From the NCBI GenBank assembly GCA_019188255.1, contig JAETXT010000016.1, positions 1-64,000 on the forward strand: a DNA stretch of 64,000 bases. The letters run 5' to 3'. Position numbers and translations under genes: made by a program. Of the stretch, positions 13,523 to 25,520 are shown in pieces (the first letter of the stretch is position 1; the number at the start of each line of letters is the position of its first letter). Source of the stretch: Verticillium longisporum (Eukaryota > Ascomycota > Sordariomycetes > Glomerellales > Plectosphaerellaceae). The notes below the pieces were generated by a model that was not told the DNA's origin, searched no databases, and worked only from the letters and a program-made list of their open reading frames with translations.

Positions 13523-15984
13523 ATGGCGCATCGGCAAGACCGCCACCAGCAGCCGCCCTCCTACCAGGATGCCGTCAGCCGCCTCGACTGGCTGGCGTTG
13601 GTCGCGCCCTATGTCGCTGTCACCGACTATCCTCACCTTTGTTCTGTGAATAGTCACTTCTGCAGCGTCTTTGCTCCCCGGTTGTGGAACGATCCGCTGC
13701 GAACGGTGCGAGTTCTTGGTCTTGAGCCGAGTCACGGTCAGTCCTCAGTGTGCAATCTGTCTCAGCGTCTTGCTACATGCCGCTCACATGCACAGACCTC
13801 GACTGGTACTTTCACTTCGTCTTCGTCCGTGCACCTCGAACAAGGCCTTCCGTCCTGCGTCTCGTGACCGTGCTCGACTTTCGCGACTTCGCCAAGGACA
13901 ACACGCAGTTTTCGAGCGATGACAGCCCAAAGACCGTTCCGGAAACGTTCAGGAGGCTGCCAACACTGTTTCCCCGTCTTCGATGCATCCTTTTGGACGG
14001 TCACGTCGAGGCTGACCCAGCCTCGTTGGCAGCGACTCATGCCAGTGGCGGCGTCCTCCAACCCCTCTTGCTGAGCATTGCCGACTGCGATGTCCACTTG
14101 TCCATGTCCTTCTTCACTTCCGGTTTCCTCCGCAATATCGTGCATCTCGACGTGTCATGCCTGCCCGGGTCTCTCCAGGGTCTATTGACCACGGCACAGG
14201 CACCCGGTGGATTGCCCCACCTGAGGATCCTCAAGGCCAAAGGCCGGGAACTCGATGATAGCGCGGTCGAATCGTTATGCGAGGCCTTCCGGCGACGACT
14301 TTGGAGCTTTGACCTCAGCGACAACAAGTTGAGCAACAGCATTATTGCTGCTCTAGCTACCATGCATGCAGGTGCGACGGCATTGCGCACCGATGCACAC
14401 TTTGAAGTCGAGGGTACGCTGCTGAGGTCAGCTGACCCAGGTGATGATTTGTACGGACCGTTCATGCTCATCCGGGAGTCCGATGTCAGCGCCGAGTTTT
14501 GCCATCCAGACCGGTACTTCGCCGATGCCCCCGCTTATTCAGTCGACGGTGTCTACGGCCATGACTCGGTTCGTTCTGACGGTCGCGCCCCGCTCAGGAG
14601 TGACGCGGCCGCTAGCATCAAGACAGTCCTCGCCGGAGGCTTGGACCACCCGGCGCCAGACGATGCCCAGCTCACTCAGCTCGACGTGTGCTCGGCGCCG
14701 TATGGCCTGACTCATCTCGACCTGACTGGAAACCGGCTGACTTCTTTTGGTGTCGACAAGCTGCTGCGCACGACACCTGGCCAGCTGAAATCCCTGGCCT
14801 GCGACGCGCCGCTGCTGGAAACCTATGGCGTACCCTGGCCGAGTGCGTGGCCCAAGGGGACCAAGATGTATGGCATCTTGGGATCAGCCCACACATTCCG
14901 TCCCGTCTTCTCGTCCAACCTCCAAGCCCTCCGCATACATCACTCGTTCGTCACACAGATACCAACACTCGAGACCACCGGCATGTCAACAATGGCCCGC
15001 CTCTGGTTCGCAGAGACGATGATCCGCGATTTCTCCGAGACGGCCTATCCACAGGCCTTCGCGCCCGACATGAACCCACGGCTGACGTCCCTGACGCTCA
15101 CCAAGATCCCTCGGCGCTCAGTCGGACCGTTGACCTCGAAGCTGACCCACTTCTTGAGGCTCGCTGCTCTCCAGGAACAGGCGATTGGTGACACCAGCCC
15201 ATCCGCCCGCCGCCGCCGCAGCCCTGCCGTGCTCCGCGGCATACGGCATATTCGCCTCGAATTCGAGACTGACCCTGTAGAGGATCCCGCCGGCTGGTCC
15301 AACGAAGATGACCTCGACGCCAATCGGCTCATGGACATGGGCGTTGAGGAGGGCTTCAGCTTCTTCCAGAACGAGAACATTGTGCCCAAGCCGAAGCTGC
15401 CCCCACGGCCCGTGGCTGCCCCGCACATGACCTCAGCATCCGAGACGTCAGCCGCTGTCCCCTCAAGTGCCGGCACGGGCCCTTCGGCCCGACTCGAGCA
15501 CGAGCCATACACTCTAAACACCAGCGAGTACATAGACCACACGCTGAGATGGGCGGGCAAACCCTACGAAGCTCGCGTCTGGATCGGAAACGGCATCCCA
15601 GGCACCTGTGCCGCCGTCAACGCGTACATGACGGCGCTGTGCGACCCGACGATGAGGACCGGCATCGTCGGACCCGCTACCCCGGCGCACGTCAAGGCGG
15701 GCGTCCCGGCCGGAGCGCTCCTGTTCTACGCTGCTTGGAATGCCATTGTGGTCCCGAAAGCTGCTCGTACGCCAAGCAAGGCCGAGGTGCACAATATGCA
15801 CGACGTCATTACAGCACTCAAAGCCCACCGCCTCAAGACACGAGCTGCGTACGAGACGGCAAGAGACAGGGCCGGCACAGACGAGGCGGCTGCTGCAGAG
15901 CCCCATCTGTTCTGGTCGGGAAAGCTCGAGGTGGTGACGCAGCAGAGCATGGCTCACTATCGGTCGTCACGATACTGGAGATGA
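13523..15984 (+). CDS. F-box-like / leucine-rich-repeat protein
   Basis: A predicted 800-residue protein from two exons: 13523-13736 and 13796-15984. The 59-base intron has donor GTCAGT and acceptor TGCACAG, with the phase matching across codon 72 (Asp). The N-terminus (about residues 20-65, ending SVFAPRLWNDPL) resembles the F-box-like start of fungal LRR proteins, where a helical segment follows a conserved APxLW. Two clear leucine-rich repeats are visible: FDLSDNKLSNSIIAAL near residue 249 and THLDLTGNRLTSFGVDKLL near residue 377. A basic stretch (SARRRRSP) and an acidic stretch (about 500-530) follow. If the F-box reading is right, the role would be substrate choice in an SCF ubiquitin ligase, but this is inference. 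The C-terminal third is conserved-looking but unrecognised. No neighbour suggests a pathway. Confidence 0.8.
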
Positions 15985-17754
15985 AGGTTTCATGCCATGA
16001 CTTGGACCGCGTCCGACAGCTGGCGGTAGCCCCAGGCTACATTATTTGTTTTTCCTCCCGTGGCCCGATGAAACGGGCACCCGTCGGGTAGAGCCGTCCT
16101 CCGTCTCCCGTTTGAAGCTGCAATGTGTCAGGAGAGGGCCTCTGACATGGTGCAAAACAACAACGCTGGCGGCCAAATTGCCCTGTCGAATCACCGTGGC
16201 TTCCTTGCCAGCTCAGTGCTGCCATGCGAGGCAAGCGACCGCCTAAACAATCAAAGCGGGAAAAAGCAAAGCTTGCGTTGTTTGCGCAACCGACTTCAGC
16301 TGAACGCCAGGCGCCCACTTCGCATCCAATAGCGGGTCTGCAAATCTTCAGCTGGCTGCGCGATCATTCTGGGTCCTCAACACGATCGGCTTCGCCGGGT
16401 TACAGGGAAGAGACCGATCGTCAATTCTAAGGGGTGGCCGTGTCCCATGTTCATTTCGGTCATATGGGGAAAGTTTTCAAATTCGGTCTTCAACCATCGA
16501 CTTTGCCCACACCCCTGGACGCCGCCTCGGGACGCTAACCTGGCGATCTCGTGTCTCGCCCTGAGCACCCTGTCTCTGACCTGCATTGGTGTTCTTGGTA
16601 GCTCAACTGTCGACACACCCTCCTGGGTAGACGGCCTGGGGTGGGGGCTCAATGAGCAAATCAAGGACAGGTTCAGCAATCCGGCAAACAGGGCGAGAGA
16701 AGCAAATAGCCACGTCTGGGCTCAACCCCTGAGGGGACCACGTGAGCGGCTGCAAGACAGACGAGACAGTCAAGGTCGTTCGAGACACAGGCCGCTCCAT
16801 GACAGGACATAATGTCCCTCTTGTCTCGAGCTTGGGGCAAGGCACGGAGAAGATTCCCCGCTACGAGGTCAGCATCAGTAGAGACATGTCTTGGGGAGAA
16901 TAGGGTCTGACTGGGAGCTGGCATTGTTCTCGCACATGTAGTCGTAGGTCCCCTCTTGCTATTCCTTCGTTGCGATCGAGAAATCGCCTGCTCATCGACA
17001 GCCTGCTCCTTGTTTTTCTATGTCGGACGACAGATCTGCCGTGCACCCAGCACTGACGGGTAGATCTCTCCGTGAGACTTCCTTGCGAGACATCCAGGGT
17101 CATGTTCATTTGGGACTTTGTCGGAATTGTCTTGTCGATGCAGTGAAACCCACCTGTTCGTATGGCCATTATCTTTCTCGATCGCAGTTTGCGATGTCTG
17201 CTTTTCTTGAAGAAAGAAAGAAAAGCTGACCTCTCGCAGTCGCCGAGGTCAGGGTTCTGGTCGTGTGACTCGATCCTACGATTGAGTTCGAGATGGCTGC
17301 TGTGGCACTCCCACATGTTTAATTGACAGATGCCTGTGTTGGCTTGTTTGTTGTTGTTCGGCAAACGCCCGAAAAGATACGGGACAGGGACCAACCTGCA
17401 GGGACGCATCGGACTCGGGATCCGGAGGCCCGGCACGTACATGGCCACGACTGTGCCGGCCGAGGGGATGCTGTCGGCATCATGACGCCGGGCGGCCCGT
17501 TCCAATTGAGAATTAGTGATTTTCACCGGGCGATAGTTGTGTTCTGCGCCTTTGGCTTACGATGTGCGGGGTTGTCAGGCCTCGGAGGATTTCTGACCTC
17601 ACGTCATCCCGACCTCGCGGCACGGCATACTTGCTGATCAAGCAATATCGCCCGGCGTTGGACATGCATATGTACACCACGTCGACACGACATTTTCTCT
17701 CGCGCTTCTCTCTCAAATATCAAGACCTCATAGATATTTCCAAGATAGACCATT
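15985..17754. other. Gene-free stretch between LRR gene and dehydrogenase
   Basis: About 1.8 kb holding the 3' end of the LRR gene and the promoter of the dehydrogenase. The longest frame (16861-17526, minus) has no recognisable motif and mixed, repeat-free composition. I see no RNA gene and no repeat. Confidence 0.5.
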
Positions 17755-19024
17755 ATGAGTGTGCCTTCCATTGAGCGTGTCCTTTTCGCGCTGCCCGTGC
17801 CCGAGCCGAAGGAGGCCTTGGCTCGGCTGAAGCAGAAGTTCCCTCAGATCGAAACAACCTGGATCACGACAGCTGGTCCCGACAAGGCGGGATGGGGTCC
17901 TGGTGACCTTGACAAATGTGAGCTGTCTCGATAGTTTGTTGGACTGATGCCATCTGAGATCTTCATCTAACATGACGGTAGCCATCTTCGCCGACAAGAC
18001 AGTCCTTATCACCCTCTCTGCCCTGCCTCCCACAGCCGCAGATGCTCCCAACCTCAAGTTCATACACTTTGCCGGATCTGGCATGAACCATATCGCGGGC
18101 CATCCCATCCTGACTGATTCTACCATTCCGTTGACCAACTCGCGGGGCATCGCTGGCCCGCCCATTGCTGAATGGGTCGTCATGACGGCCCTGGTGCACA
18201 ACCACAAGTATGATTATCTCAACGAACTGCAACGGGAGTCAACATGGGGTAGCTTCAACGACTTTTGGTCCGTTCGCGACGTTGTTGGCCAACGTATCGG
18301 CATCCTCGGCTACGGCGCCATTGGGCGGCAAGGTCAGTATTCACCGCCGTAGAGACTTCTGCCAGAGGCTGGCTGACGATGAACAGTCGGCCGCATCGCC
18401 AAAGCTCTGGGCATGGACGTCGTTGCTTTCACGGCGACGCCCAAAGATACCCCCGAGAAGAGAAAGGACAGAGGTTACATTGTCCCCGGCACCGGCGACC
18501 CTGAGGGAGAGTACCCCTCCGCGTGGTACCATGGCCTCGACAGGGCCTGTCTGCACGAGTTCCTAAAGCAGGACCTTGATATCATTGTCATTGCTCTGCC
18601 CTTGACGTGCGTATAACAGTCCTCACCAGTAACCCCTTCACCCAGTTCATGGGGCCTGACCGCTGACCTCGTGAGCAGCGACCAGACGAGACACCTATTC
18701 TCTGCTGAGGAGTTTGAGATACTCGCGAGTCGCAAGGCTTTCGTGAGCAATATTTCGCGCGGCGCCATCCTCGACCAGGATGCCCTCGTCGCTGCCCTCG
18801 AGTCGGGCAAGCTACGCGGCGCGGCGCTCGACGTGACGGATCCGGAGCCGCTGCCGGCCGATCACCCGCTTTGGAAGGCGCCCAATGTCATCATCACGCC
18901 GCACATTAGCTCCATCGTCGGCAACTACACCGAGAGGGTCCTGGGCGTGGTGGAGCTTAACCTCGGGAGGCTACTTAGCGGCGGCGAGCTGGTGAATCTG
19001 GTGGATAGAGAGAGGGGTTACTAG
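17755..19024 (+). CDS. D-isomer-specific 2-hydroxyacid dehydrogenase
   Basis: NAD(P)-dependent reduction of a 2-keto acid to a D-2-hydroxyacid (or the reverse), probably cytosolic. It is encoded in four exons, 17755-17917, 17982-18332, 18387-18606 and 18679-19024, giving 359 residues. Introns of 64, 54 and 72 bases all have good branch points (CTAAC, CTGAC, CTGAC). The Rossmann motif GYGAIGRQVGR (about 165-175) is split by intron 2 and restored by splicing. The catalytic set of the family is complete: Arg272 in NISRGA, Glu301 in DPEPLP and His320 in ITPHIS. 359 residues is slightly above the usual 310-340. The substrate cannot be told: relatives include glyoxylate/hydroxypyruvate reductases and phosphoglycerate dehydrogenase-like proteins. 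The ATG lies 35 bases after a TC-rich tract, with no better in-frame start. Confidence 0.9.
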
Positions 19025-20072
19025 GTAACGGTTGCGAGGTTACATGGGGCTCTCCGGCCTTGAGGGTTCGGTCGGAATGTTTTTAGACTTTCATCTCATC
19101 TTGAACTGCGAGTTTCTCAGACTTTTGAGTGGTGGAAACAGAATAAGAAGTGAGCAGGGCCTCGTATGCGTTGTGGCAGTGACTGGGATTAGCTCTTCAC
19201 CAGCCGATGATGCCGACCAGCCAGCTACGTACGGCCTGCTAAGGTGTACGAGGTTCACACAACGTCTGGTTGGCAACATGGCAGTGGAAGTTCTGGAGCA
19301 CACGATTACGACACGTGTATTGACCAACGAGAATGTCGTGCATCGTTCATCATGTTCGCATGGAAGTTCGGCCAGGGACTGGGATGGATCCATGGCGTAC
19401 CATGGTCAACCCCTTCCTGTCCTCTTTCGACTCGCTACCGCTCTCAAATGCCGTCCAGCTCAGAGGGTAGCAGGCTAGGATGAAGCTTCCCGATACATCA
19501 AATGCGTTTGATCCCGCATGGGTCGACGGCATGTTGCCTTGCCTCCGCATATAGCTCAACACATATACGGTGGTCGGGGCATTGGCGGTGACAACAGGGA
19601 CGTGCTACGTGAAAATGCCACAGAGTTTATTTCATTGTGATTGCCCTCGGAACCTATGATCTATTTGTATGCTTGATGGACCTGACAAGCCTGACAGGGT
19701 GCAAAAATCCATGCAAGGGGAACCATGCTCCTGCAAGTCATCCGGTGAGGACAATAGTCGTAGGCACGGCCTGAGGCGATCCTACTTGAGTGCTGAATGT
19801 CCCGGTCAATGAAGCGCCTCGTTTACTTGTGAAGTCGACATTGCGATATACATTCATAGCCATGTCCAGCCTATGCGGAAGTCTGTTATCGACCCTGTCC
19901 ATGCTGGCAACGTGGCTCACAACCCATCGACCGTGAAGGTACGATGAACCCATCACCAAGCCCGGCATATATGCACACAGAAAGTCACGATCGGAAGACC
20001 ATCACGTCCTGGGGGGTACCTGGACTAAAATGATCAAGCGCAGGGGCAAAAGCATATCGCCGAAGCGTCTCA
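19025..20072. other. Gene-free stretch
   Basis: About 1 kb between the dehydrogenase and the tRNA gene. It contains only short frames without motifs. The minus-strand Pol III terminator of the tRNA gene (T4 at 20047-20050) lies here. Confidence 0.5.
20047..20050 (-). terminator. Pol III terminator of tRNA-Glu
   Basis: Four T residues on the minus strand (AAAA on the plus strand), 22 bases downstream of the mature 3' end of the tRNA. This is the minimal RNA polymerase III stop signal. Confidence 0.7.
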
Positions 20073-20144
20073 TTCCGAACCAGGGAATCGAACCCTGAGC
20101 CTGACGGTGAGAGCGTCAAATGTTAGCCATTACACCAGTTCGGA
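20073..20144 (-). tRNA. tRNA-Glu (anticodon CTC)
   Basis: On the minus strand the acceptor arms TCCGAAC and GTTCGGA pair over all 7 positions. The anticodon stem TGACG/CGTCA encloses the 7-base loop CTCTCAC with anticodon CTC, reading the Glu codon GAG. The T arm is CAGGG-TTCGATT-CCCTG and supplies the B box. The D arm (TGGTGTAATGGCTAACA) carries the A box. There is no intron. Length is 72 bases counting the discriminator A. Confidence 0.95.
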
Positions 20145-22510
20145 TGGTGTTGAGGAAGTTTATCATGCGACGGCTCTGATTTTTTCTCCCAATGGGTGGA
20201 GACCGTTGCGGGGATCCCGCCTGCCTGGACCCGAATCTCGAAAGAGTACGAGGAAGCTTCAAAGCGCGACGGGCTCGCCCCACCAGCTTGTGTGCTCTGC
20301 TTCTGCGTCCAGGAACGATATGACACCTGAACGTTCAAGGAGCGCGTCTCCCCACGAGGATGCTTTTCTCTAAAGCCACGGCCGACAGCTTCTTGCCACC
20401 CAAGCGTCTGACTCGTTGCCGGTGATCAAGTATCATCACAGGTGCAAGGGAGATGGACCCGAGCAAACGGCTCCAAGCGCGGAGGCGGGAGGGACCCCCT
20501 CTCTGCATTGCATCGAGGAGAGAGGCTATCGAGACCCTGGACGCACACCAAGTTGGTGGACTGCACGACAGGTTGTCAAGCTGCCCTAGCGACACACCTC
20601 GACCTCAACCTCAACCACAGCAGACCGGCATCATGCATGTGTAGGTCCTGACCGCAAGAGAGCCCGTCGGGTCTTCTCAGAGAGAGAGTGAAAGAGTGAG
20701 GCAAGACAGAAGTGGTATTCCAGACATCTCTCGGGCCTTTGGCGGGGTCTGTTCACAGGATGTCTTGGACTTCTCGATACCCCAGGCGGTAGCGACGAAG
20801 CCCCCGTGGGGTCGGCAGGCTGAAACACACATCTCAGGGTGCTGGAACTGCTCGAGAAGGGCGTTCGAGGAAGGGCGGCTTGGGGAGACAAGCAGTCATC
20901 TGATGTCTGCCAGAGTTTCAATAGTGCGGTCCCGAGATTACCACTGCTGGTGCACGATAAGGCCAGGGGCAGTGTGCCGCATCGAAGAAATAAATTGCCC
21001 GGCGGCAGACAGACGAGACGGATGGACGGACAGAGTGACTCGGATTGGTGATGGTTGAGCGGCTCTGCGCAGAAGTGTAAAACATACTGGAGAGCCTGCT
21101 GATGTGCCCAAAACCGCATCCATTGACTTTGCCTCCTCTGGAGACTGCATGCTTTCCCCAATTTGCTCGCCTTGCTCGCCTTGCTGGCCCCCGAGATCAG
21201 CGACCTCTTGCATGCAGGACAGCCGATCGGTATTCCTTCTGACATCTCCCAGACTGCATGTCTTGCTCGTTGTAGGAGTTGGTTCAGATACACATGTCCG
21301 CCTCCCCGATGCGACCCAAAATTCCATGCAGGGTTCTTCTCTGCCCGTCCCTGTTTGAGATCCTTCGACCAAGCATTCGTCCGACGTCAAGTTGACGCTG
21401 ATAGACAGACCTCAAGCGTGTGTTGAAAGCTGTACATGAGATTTTCTCGCAGAATAAACAGACAGAGTGATGCTGGAACATGTGATTGGCAGGTCATTGA
21501 TGTACAGCAGACGACACACTCAACAACACGTCCTTGTTGATCTTAGGTCACATCCCAAGGCAAAGTGGCGGCCAAGGACAGCACCGCCACAAGTGCCATT
21601 GGCTCATGTGGCTGGTGATGCAACTGTGGCACATCATGTGGCTGAACGCCGGAGGTCCCGACCAAACTGACAGCCGCGAAAACCTGTTTTGAGGATCCGC
21701 CATGGAGACACCATACGCCTAGCGGCTTGGAGACTTGTTGGGAAGCTTCGCACTGGACGGGCACCCGAACCCCGACCTGCTTCCCGCGACGCCGGTGCTG
21801 AGAGTCCGACGTCTGGTCTGTTGTGCGACCCTATCGAGGAAGACCGGCACGGGAATCACACCAACATTCCTCATCGGCCTGATACAGCGCTGTCATAGGC
21901 ACTGTTGTTCGTGCCAGAGGTTCGAGAGCAGGGCTTTAGGCGGGAATAATACCTTGTGCCGTGCGACACGAGGAGTGCGCTGAGTGAGCAACGGGACATT
22001 GTAAAGGGAACTTGCCGGACCCTCCCCAACACCATCAACACGAGAGAACAACTGTGCTACGGGCAGAATGAAAGGCGTGGGGCTAACGCGAAGGAATCTT
22101 CTTCTTTTTCTCTCGCCCTCCGTTTTCTGCTTTCCCATGCTCAGCTCTGCTGAATTCATATCGAGTACCAAGCAACACAGCCATGCCCGCAAGGCAAAGT
22201 CGTCGATCAGGGGATAATGACTGGTGCGTCCTCGTGGGTGGTGCGCACCAGATGAAACGTACCGGCAGTTGCTATTTTCAGACGATCGACGTCATAGCCC
22301 CTGAGGCATCACCGTTGATCAGCCTTGGGGGCGGTCTAAGGCCAGCGTCTAGACTCTTGCGGACTCGCAAACGACCCATTGTGTACCAGTGTACCACGAG
22401 CAGGAGAAAGCTAACTAACTCTGAAGTCGAGCTTGTGAGCAAACGGCCCGTGTCTAACTGCCGCTCTGGGTTGACAACTTTTCTATTTTCCCTTTCAAAA
22501 CGAGGTATAA
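20145..22510. other. Gene-free stretch
   Basis: About 2.4 kb with no supportable gene. The 220-residue minus frame at 20631-21293 is overlapped by plus-strand frames, has no motif, and is Ser/Leu/Arg-rich as random frames in GC-rich DNA are. A short triplication of CTTGCTCGC-like words lies at about 21166-21188. Confidence 0.5.
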
Positions 22511-23086
22511 GCTCACCTGACCATTGGGTGTCGACCTGAGCTGACCATTGGGTCCGCTTTTAATTTACGCTAAACCTCTTTAGGAACCGACCTGACCATT
22601 GGGGGTGCTATAGGGTGCGATTAAAAGCTATATCGGAATATCACGTGCCTTAGTTACCTAATACAATGGAGGCCAGACCACCAAGTCCACTGAGGTCAGA
22701 CCACTAAATCCATTAAGGCCAGACTACTAAGGTCAGACTACTAAGTCTACTAAGGTCAGACTACTAAGTCTATAAGGCCAGATTACTAAATCTATTAAGG
22801 CTAGACTACTAAATCTATTAAGGCTAGACTATTAAATCTATTAAGGTTAGCTTATTAAAGCTATATAATAAGGCTTTTAATTTTTTTCTAATTTTTTTAG
22901 AAAATAATCGATTCAGAATAGATTATCGAAGATAGGGAAATCAGTTAATCTTAGGTAAGCCTATTTTAATACTTTCACCCTATTCTAGTACCCCCTAATG
23001 GTCAGGTCAGTTCCTAAAGAGGCTTAGCGTAAATTAAAAGCGGACCCAGTGGTCAGCTCAGGTCGATACCCAATGGTCAGGTGAGC
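22511..23086. mobile_element. MITE-like element with ~107-base terminal inverted repeats
   Basis: The left arm 22511-22617 and right arm 22976-23086 are near-perfect reverse complements (a few substitutions and indels), both starting GCTCACCTGACCATTGGG when read inward. Each arm repeats the word CTGACCATTGGG (or a one-base variant) three times, an arrangement seen in binding sites for a transposase. The 360-base core is AT-rich, encodes nothing, and contains a 23-base minisatellite. The element is therefore non-autonomous. A clean target-site duplication is not certain: TA occurs at both borders but with one base of asymmetry. Confidence 0.8.
22671..22858. repeat. 23-base minisatellite with C-to-T decay gradient
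   Basis: About eight tandem units built on CAGACTACTAAGTCTACTAA-GG(C/T), some shortened. Reading left to right, the units change from CAGACCACCAAGTCC to TAGACTATTAAATCT, that is by progressive C-to-T and G-to-A substitutions. The pattern fits RIP-like or deamination decay acting unevenly along the array. Confidence 0.75.
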
Positions 23087-23088
23087 TA

Positions 23089-23339
23089 TCCCTTTGATGC
23101 CGAAATTTGGCCTCAGTACTTCATATGATCGACAGCCAAGTGGCAGAAAATAGATGTCGCCAATTGAATTAAAGGATAGAACGAACAGTACATCTACATG
23201 CCTGTACGTTACTTGTTTTTTACAGACCTACCCGCTATAACCATGTACTGAGTGAGTACCTGTCAAGATCCATATTAGAGCTATTCAGGCAGGCGGTGAT
23301 CAGTATATGTACTGAGGCCAAATTTCGGCATCAAAGGGA
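23089..23339. mobile_element. Small MITE with perfect 31-base terminal inverted repeats and TA duplication
   Basis: The arms 23089-23119 and 23309-23339 (starting TCCCTTTGATGCCGAAATTT) are perfect reverse complements. TA flanks both ends (23087-23088 and 23340-23341), as expected for Tc1/mariner-type insertion. The 189-base interior has no coding capacity. It abuts the right end of the neighbouring larger element, so one probably inserted at the edge of the other. The identical arms suggest a recent insertion. Confidence 0.82.
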
Positions 23340-23341
23340 TA

Positions 23342-25520
23342 GCCTCTTTCAAAACCGCTGCCCCGCCCGTACGGTTGTACGGGGCAGATGCGAAGACGGT
23401 GGCAGTGGCGACGGAATGTGGGCGACGGAGCCAAAGGTTTCAGTGCGTGACGGTTGCTTCCATCGTGGACGAATGATGATTGAACACTAGGTTTGACTCG
23501 TTGTCCAGCAAAGCGTGCAAGGCTTCCCTACCGACCCGTCTCCTCACAGAGATTGTGAGAGCCTAGATCCTGGTGGGGGTGCGACAGAAGCATTGAGCAG
23601 ACAGACAAGGAGTATCGGCACGGTCTCTCTGCCCAATGTACCTTGGCGTAATCGTGGTCGCGACCATGAGAGGATCCGTGTGGTGCTGGTGCTTGCGGCG
23701 CTGACTAGACGTACTGAGTCTCGGGTGGTGGGAGGTGGGTGATGGGCGGTGGCAGTGCGGGCACGCCGCCGTCCCGTGCTTTGCAGTGCAGTGCTCAGGA
23801 AAGACAGCCCCCCGAAGCTGACTCGCCCGTTCGCATGCTAATAAGGTAGGTAAGGCACCGTGCCTTGGGGACCTTCGAAGGGGAACCCTCGTCCCAAGGG
23901 GAAATAGTCGTTCCCGGTGGATGGGAGCGCCTCACGATTCGGGATTGAGGATGTAATGACCAACTACCTGGACAGCTGTCAATGTCGAGGGTCACGCCTT
24001 ACCCATGGAACCTTGCTCATGAGACGGCTTCCCCGCGAGATTGGCAATGTCAAATACCCTTGAAGGAGCGGGCAAGCAGCCCTCATCTCCTCCCCCTCCC
24101 CATCGCTCAAAGTAGGCAGTGCATCAGGCTGGCCGTTTTCGAGATGGGCAGCGATCGTGAGACGGAGGTAAAATGCGCCCGGAACTGTGGGCGAGGATTC
24201 GGGTTCGAGGGGGCGGCCGCGTAGGCTCTGCATGCTGCGTGCTGGGGAAGGCAGTGTGTGTTGTGATTACTGTTCTTCACTGTTCTTCCCTACTGGCTCA
24301 CGCGAGGGCGAGTTTGGGGGCAGTGCTAGCGGTCGCTACAACGTCCATGGGCCATGGGCGGTTCGGGCTTAACGGCGAGTTTCCTTTTCGCGTCGAGGCC
24401 GAGGTCGGTGTGATGTGGGATCAGGCAGCAGTTTAAGGAAAGTTGGCTATTCCTTTCTCATGGCAATTGAAATCGATTGTCAAATGTCTCTGAGCTGATG
24501 TGATGTGCTCTCATAGAGTTGGCCAGTTGAATGAGGCGAAGCGCGACTGTGCACCCGGGCTTGTCAACTCCCTTCATCTGCCGATACACTGTACGGTCGG
24601 TCATGATCATGGCCATTGCCTACAGTGCATCTCAAGGAGGGAGGGAGTGTCATATCTGCTCACAGCGCTCGCGCAGTACTGTGGCCTGTTCTGTTGTTGG
24701 AGGCAAAGTACGGCCTTCTTCCCCTGGCTTACCTAAGGCGGTACTTCAGGAGGTAGGTAGGTACTTCGTATCACAATTACAATGCGAAGAGGGGGCAGTT
24801 TCGCGGTGCGAGAGTGCGAGATCCCAGCAATGACAGCCAACGGATACTTCCGAAGAACGAGAAGCAGCCCGTCCGGACATCTCATTGGCTCGGGCCTTCG
24901 TCTGGCGGGGTCGGCCTCGTTGTTTGTGCTAGGCCCGATTGGGCGCCGGCCTCCATGAGCTGACGCGTCCCCCTTCCCTCCCCTTCCCCCACCGCCAGCA
25001 ATTGCGCTCTCAGCCCCCTAGGTCTAAGTTGATGCCCATTCCCAGTTTTGGAATTGGCCCGGGCCCGCCATGCACAGGCAGTAGGCAGTAATCAATCGTT
25101 CTTCTTGTTCCCGCCCACCAACCCGTCCGTCTCAAGTACTTTTCCTTTCCAAGTCCCAAGAAAAAGGTCCCCCGCCCAGCACTTGTACTTTGTCAGGCTG
25201 CCTCCTGCCCACCCCCGAGAAACAACCCCGATCTTTCCTCAGTCATCCTCATCCACCACCACCTCCCATTGTATCCAACGTCGTTCACTTTTGCCTACCG
25301 CTGTCAGCATCACCATCGCCGTCGCTACGACTACGATTAAGTACTCCAACACAGCATCGAATCAAGCAGACAATCGACAGCAATCGAGCCCCTCCCAAGT
25401 GCTTGCCCCGTGGTCTAGGTGTACACTCTCCTGACCCCAACACACGCCAATCTACCTGGTAAAAAGGCACTCCCACTTTCGCCGGCCGACCGAAAGCCTT
25501 GTCCGATACAAATAGTCGCC
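23342..25520. other. Gene-free stretch and promoter/leader of bZIP gene
   Basis: About 2.2 kb without a supportable gene. GGTAGGTA words lie at about 23845 and 24757-24768. From about 25080 to 25520 the plus strand is rich in C, A and T with TC/CA tracts, as in a fungal leader. A longer in-frame start at 25419 exists but uses weak context. I chose the ATG at 25521. Confidence 0.5.

Noticed and set aside
16861..17526. 221-residue minus-strand frame
   Set aside because: No domain or signal. Partly overlaps other frames and has no supportive neighbours.
20631..21293. 220-residue minus-strand frame near the tRNA
   Set aside because: Ser/Leu/Arg-rich, no motif, and competing plus-strand frames of comparable length.
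22671..22858. Possible CRISPR-like array
   Set aside because: The units are contiguous tandem repeats without unique spacers, and the host is a fungus. It is a minisatellite inside a MITE.
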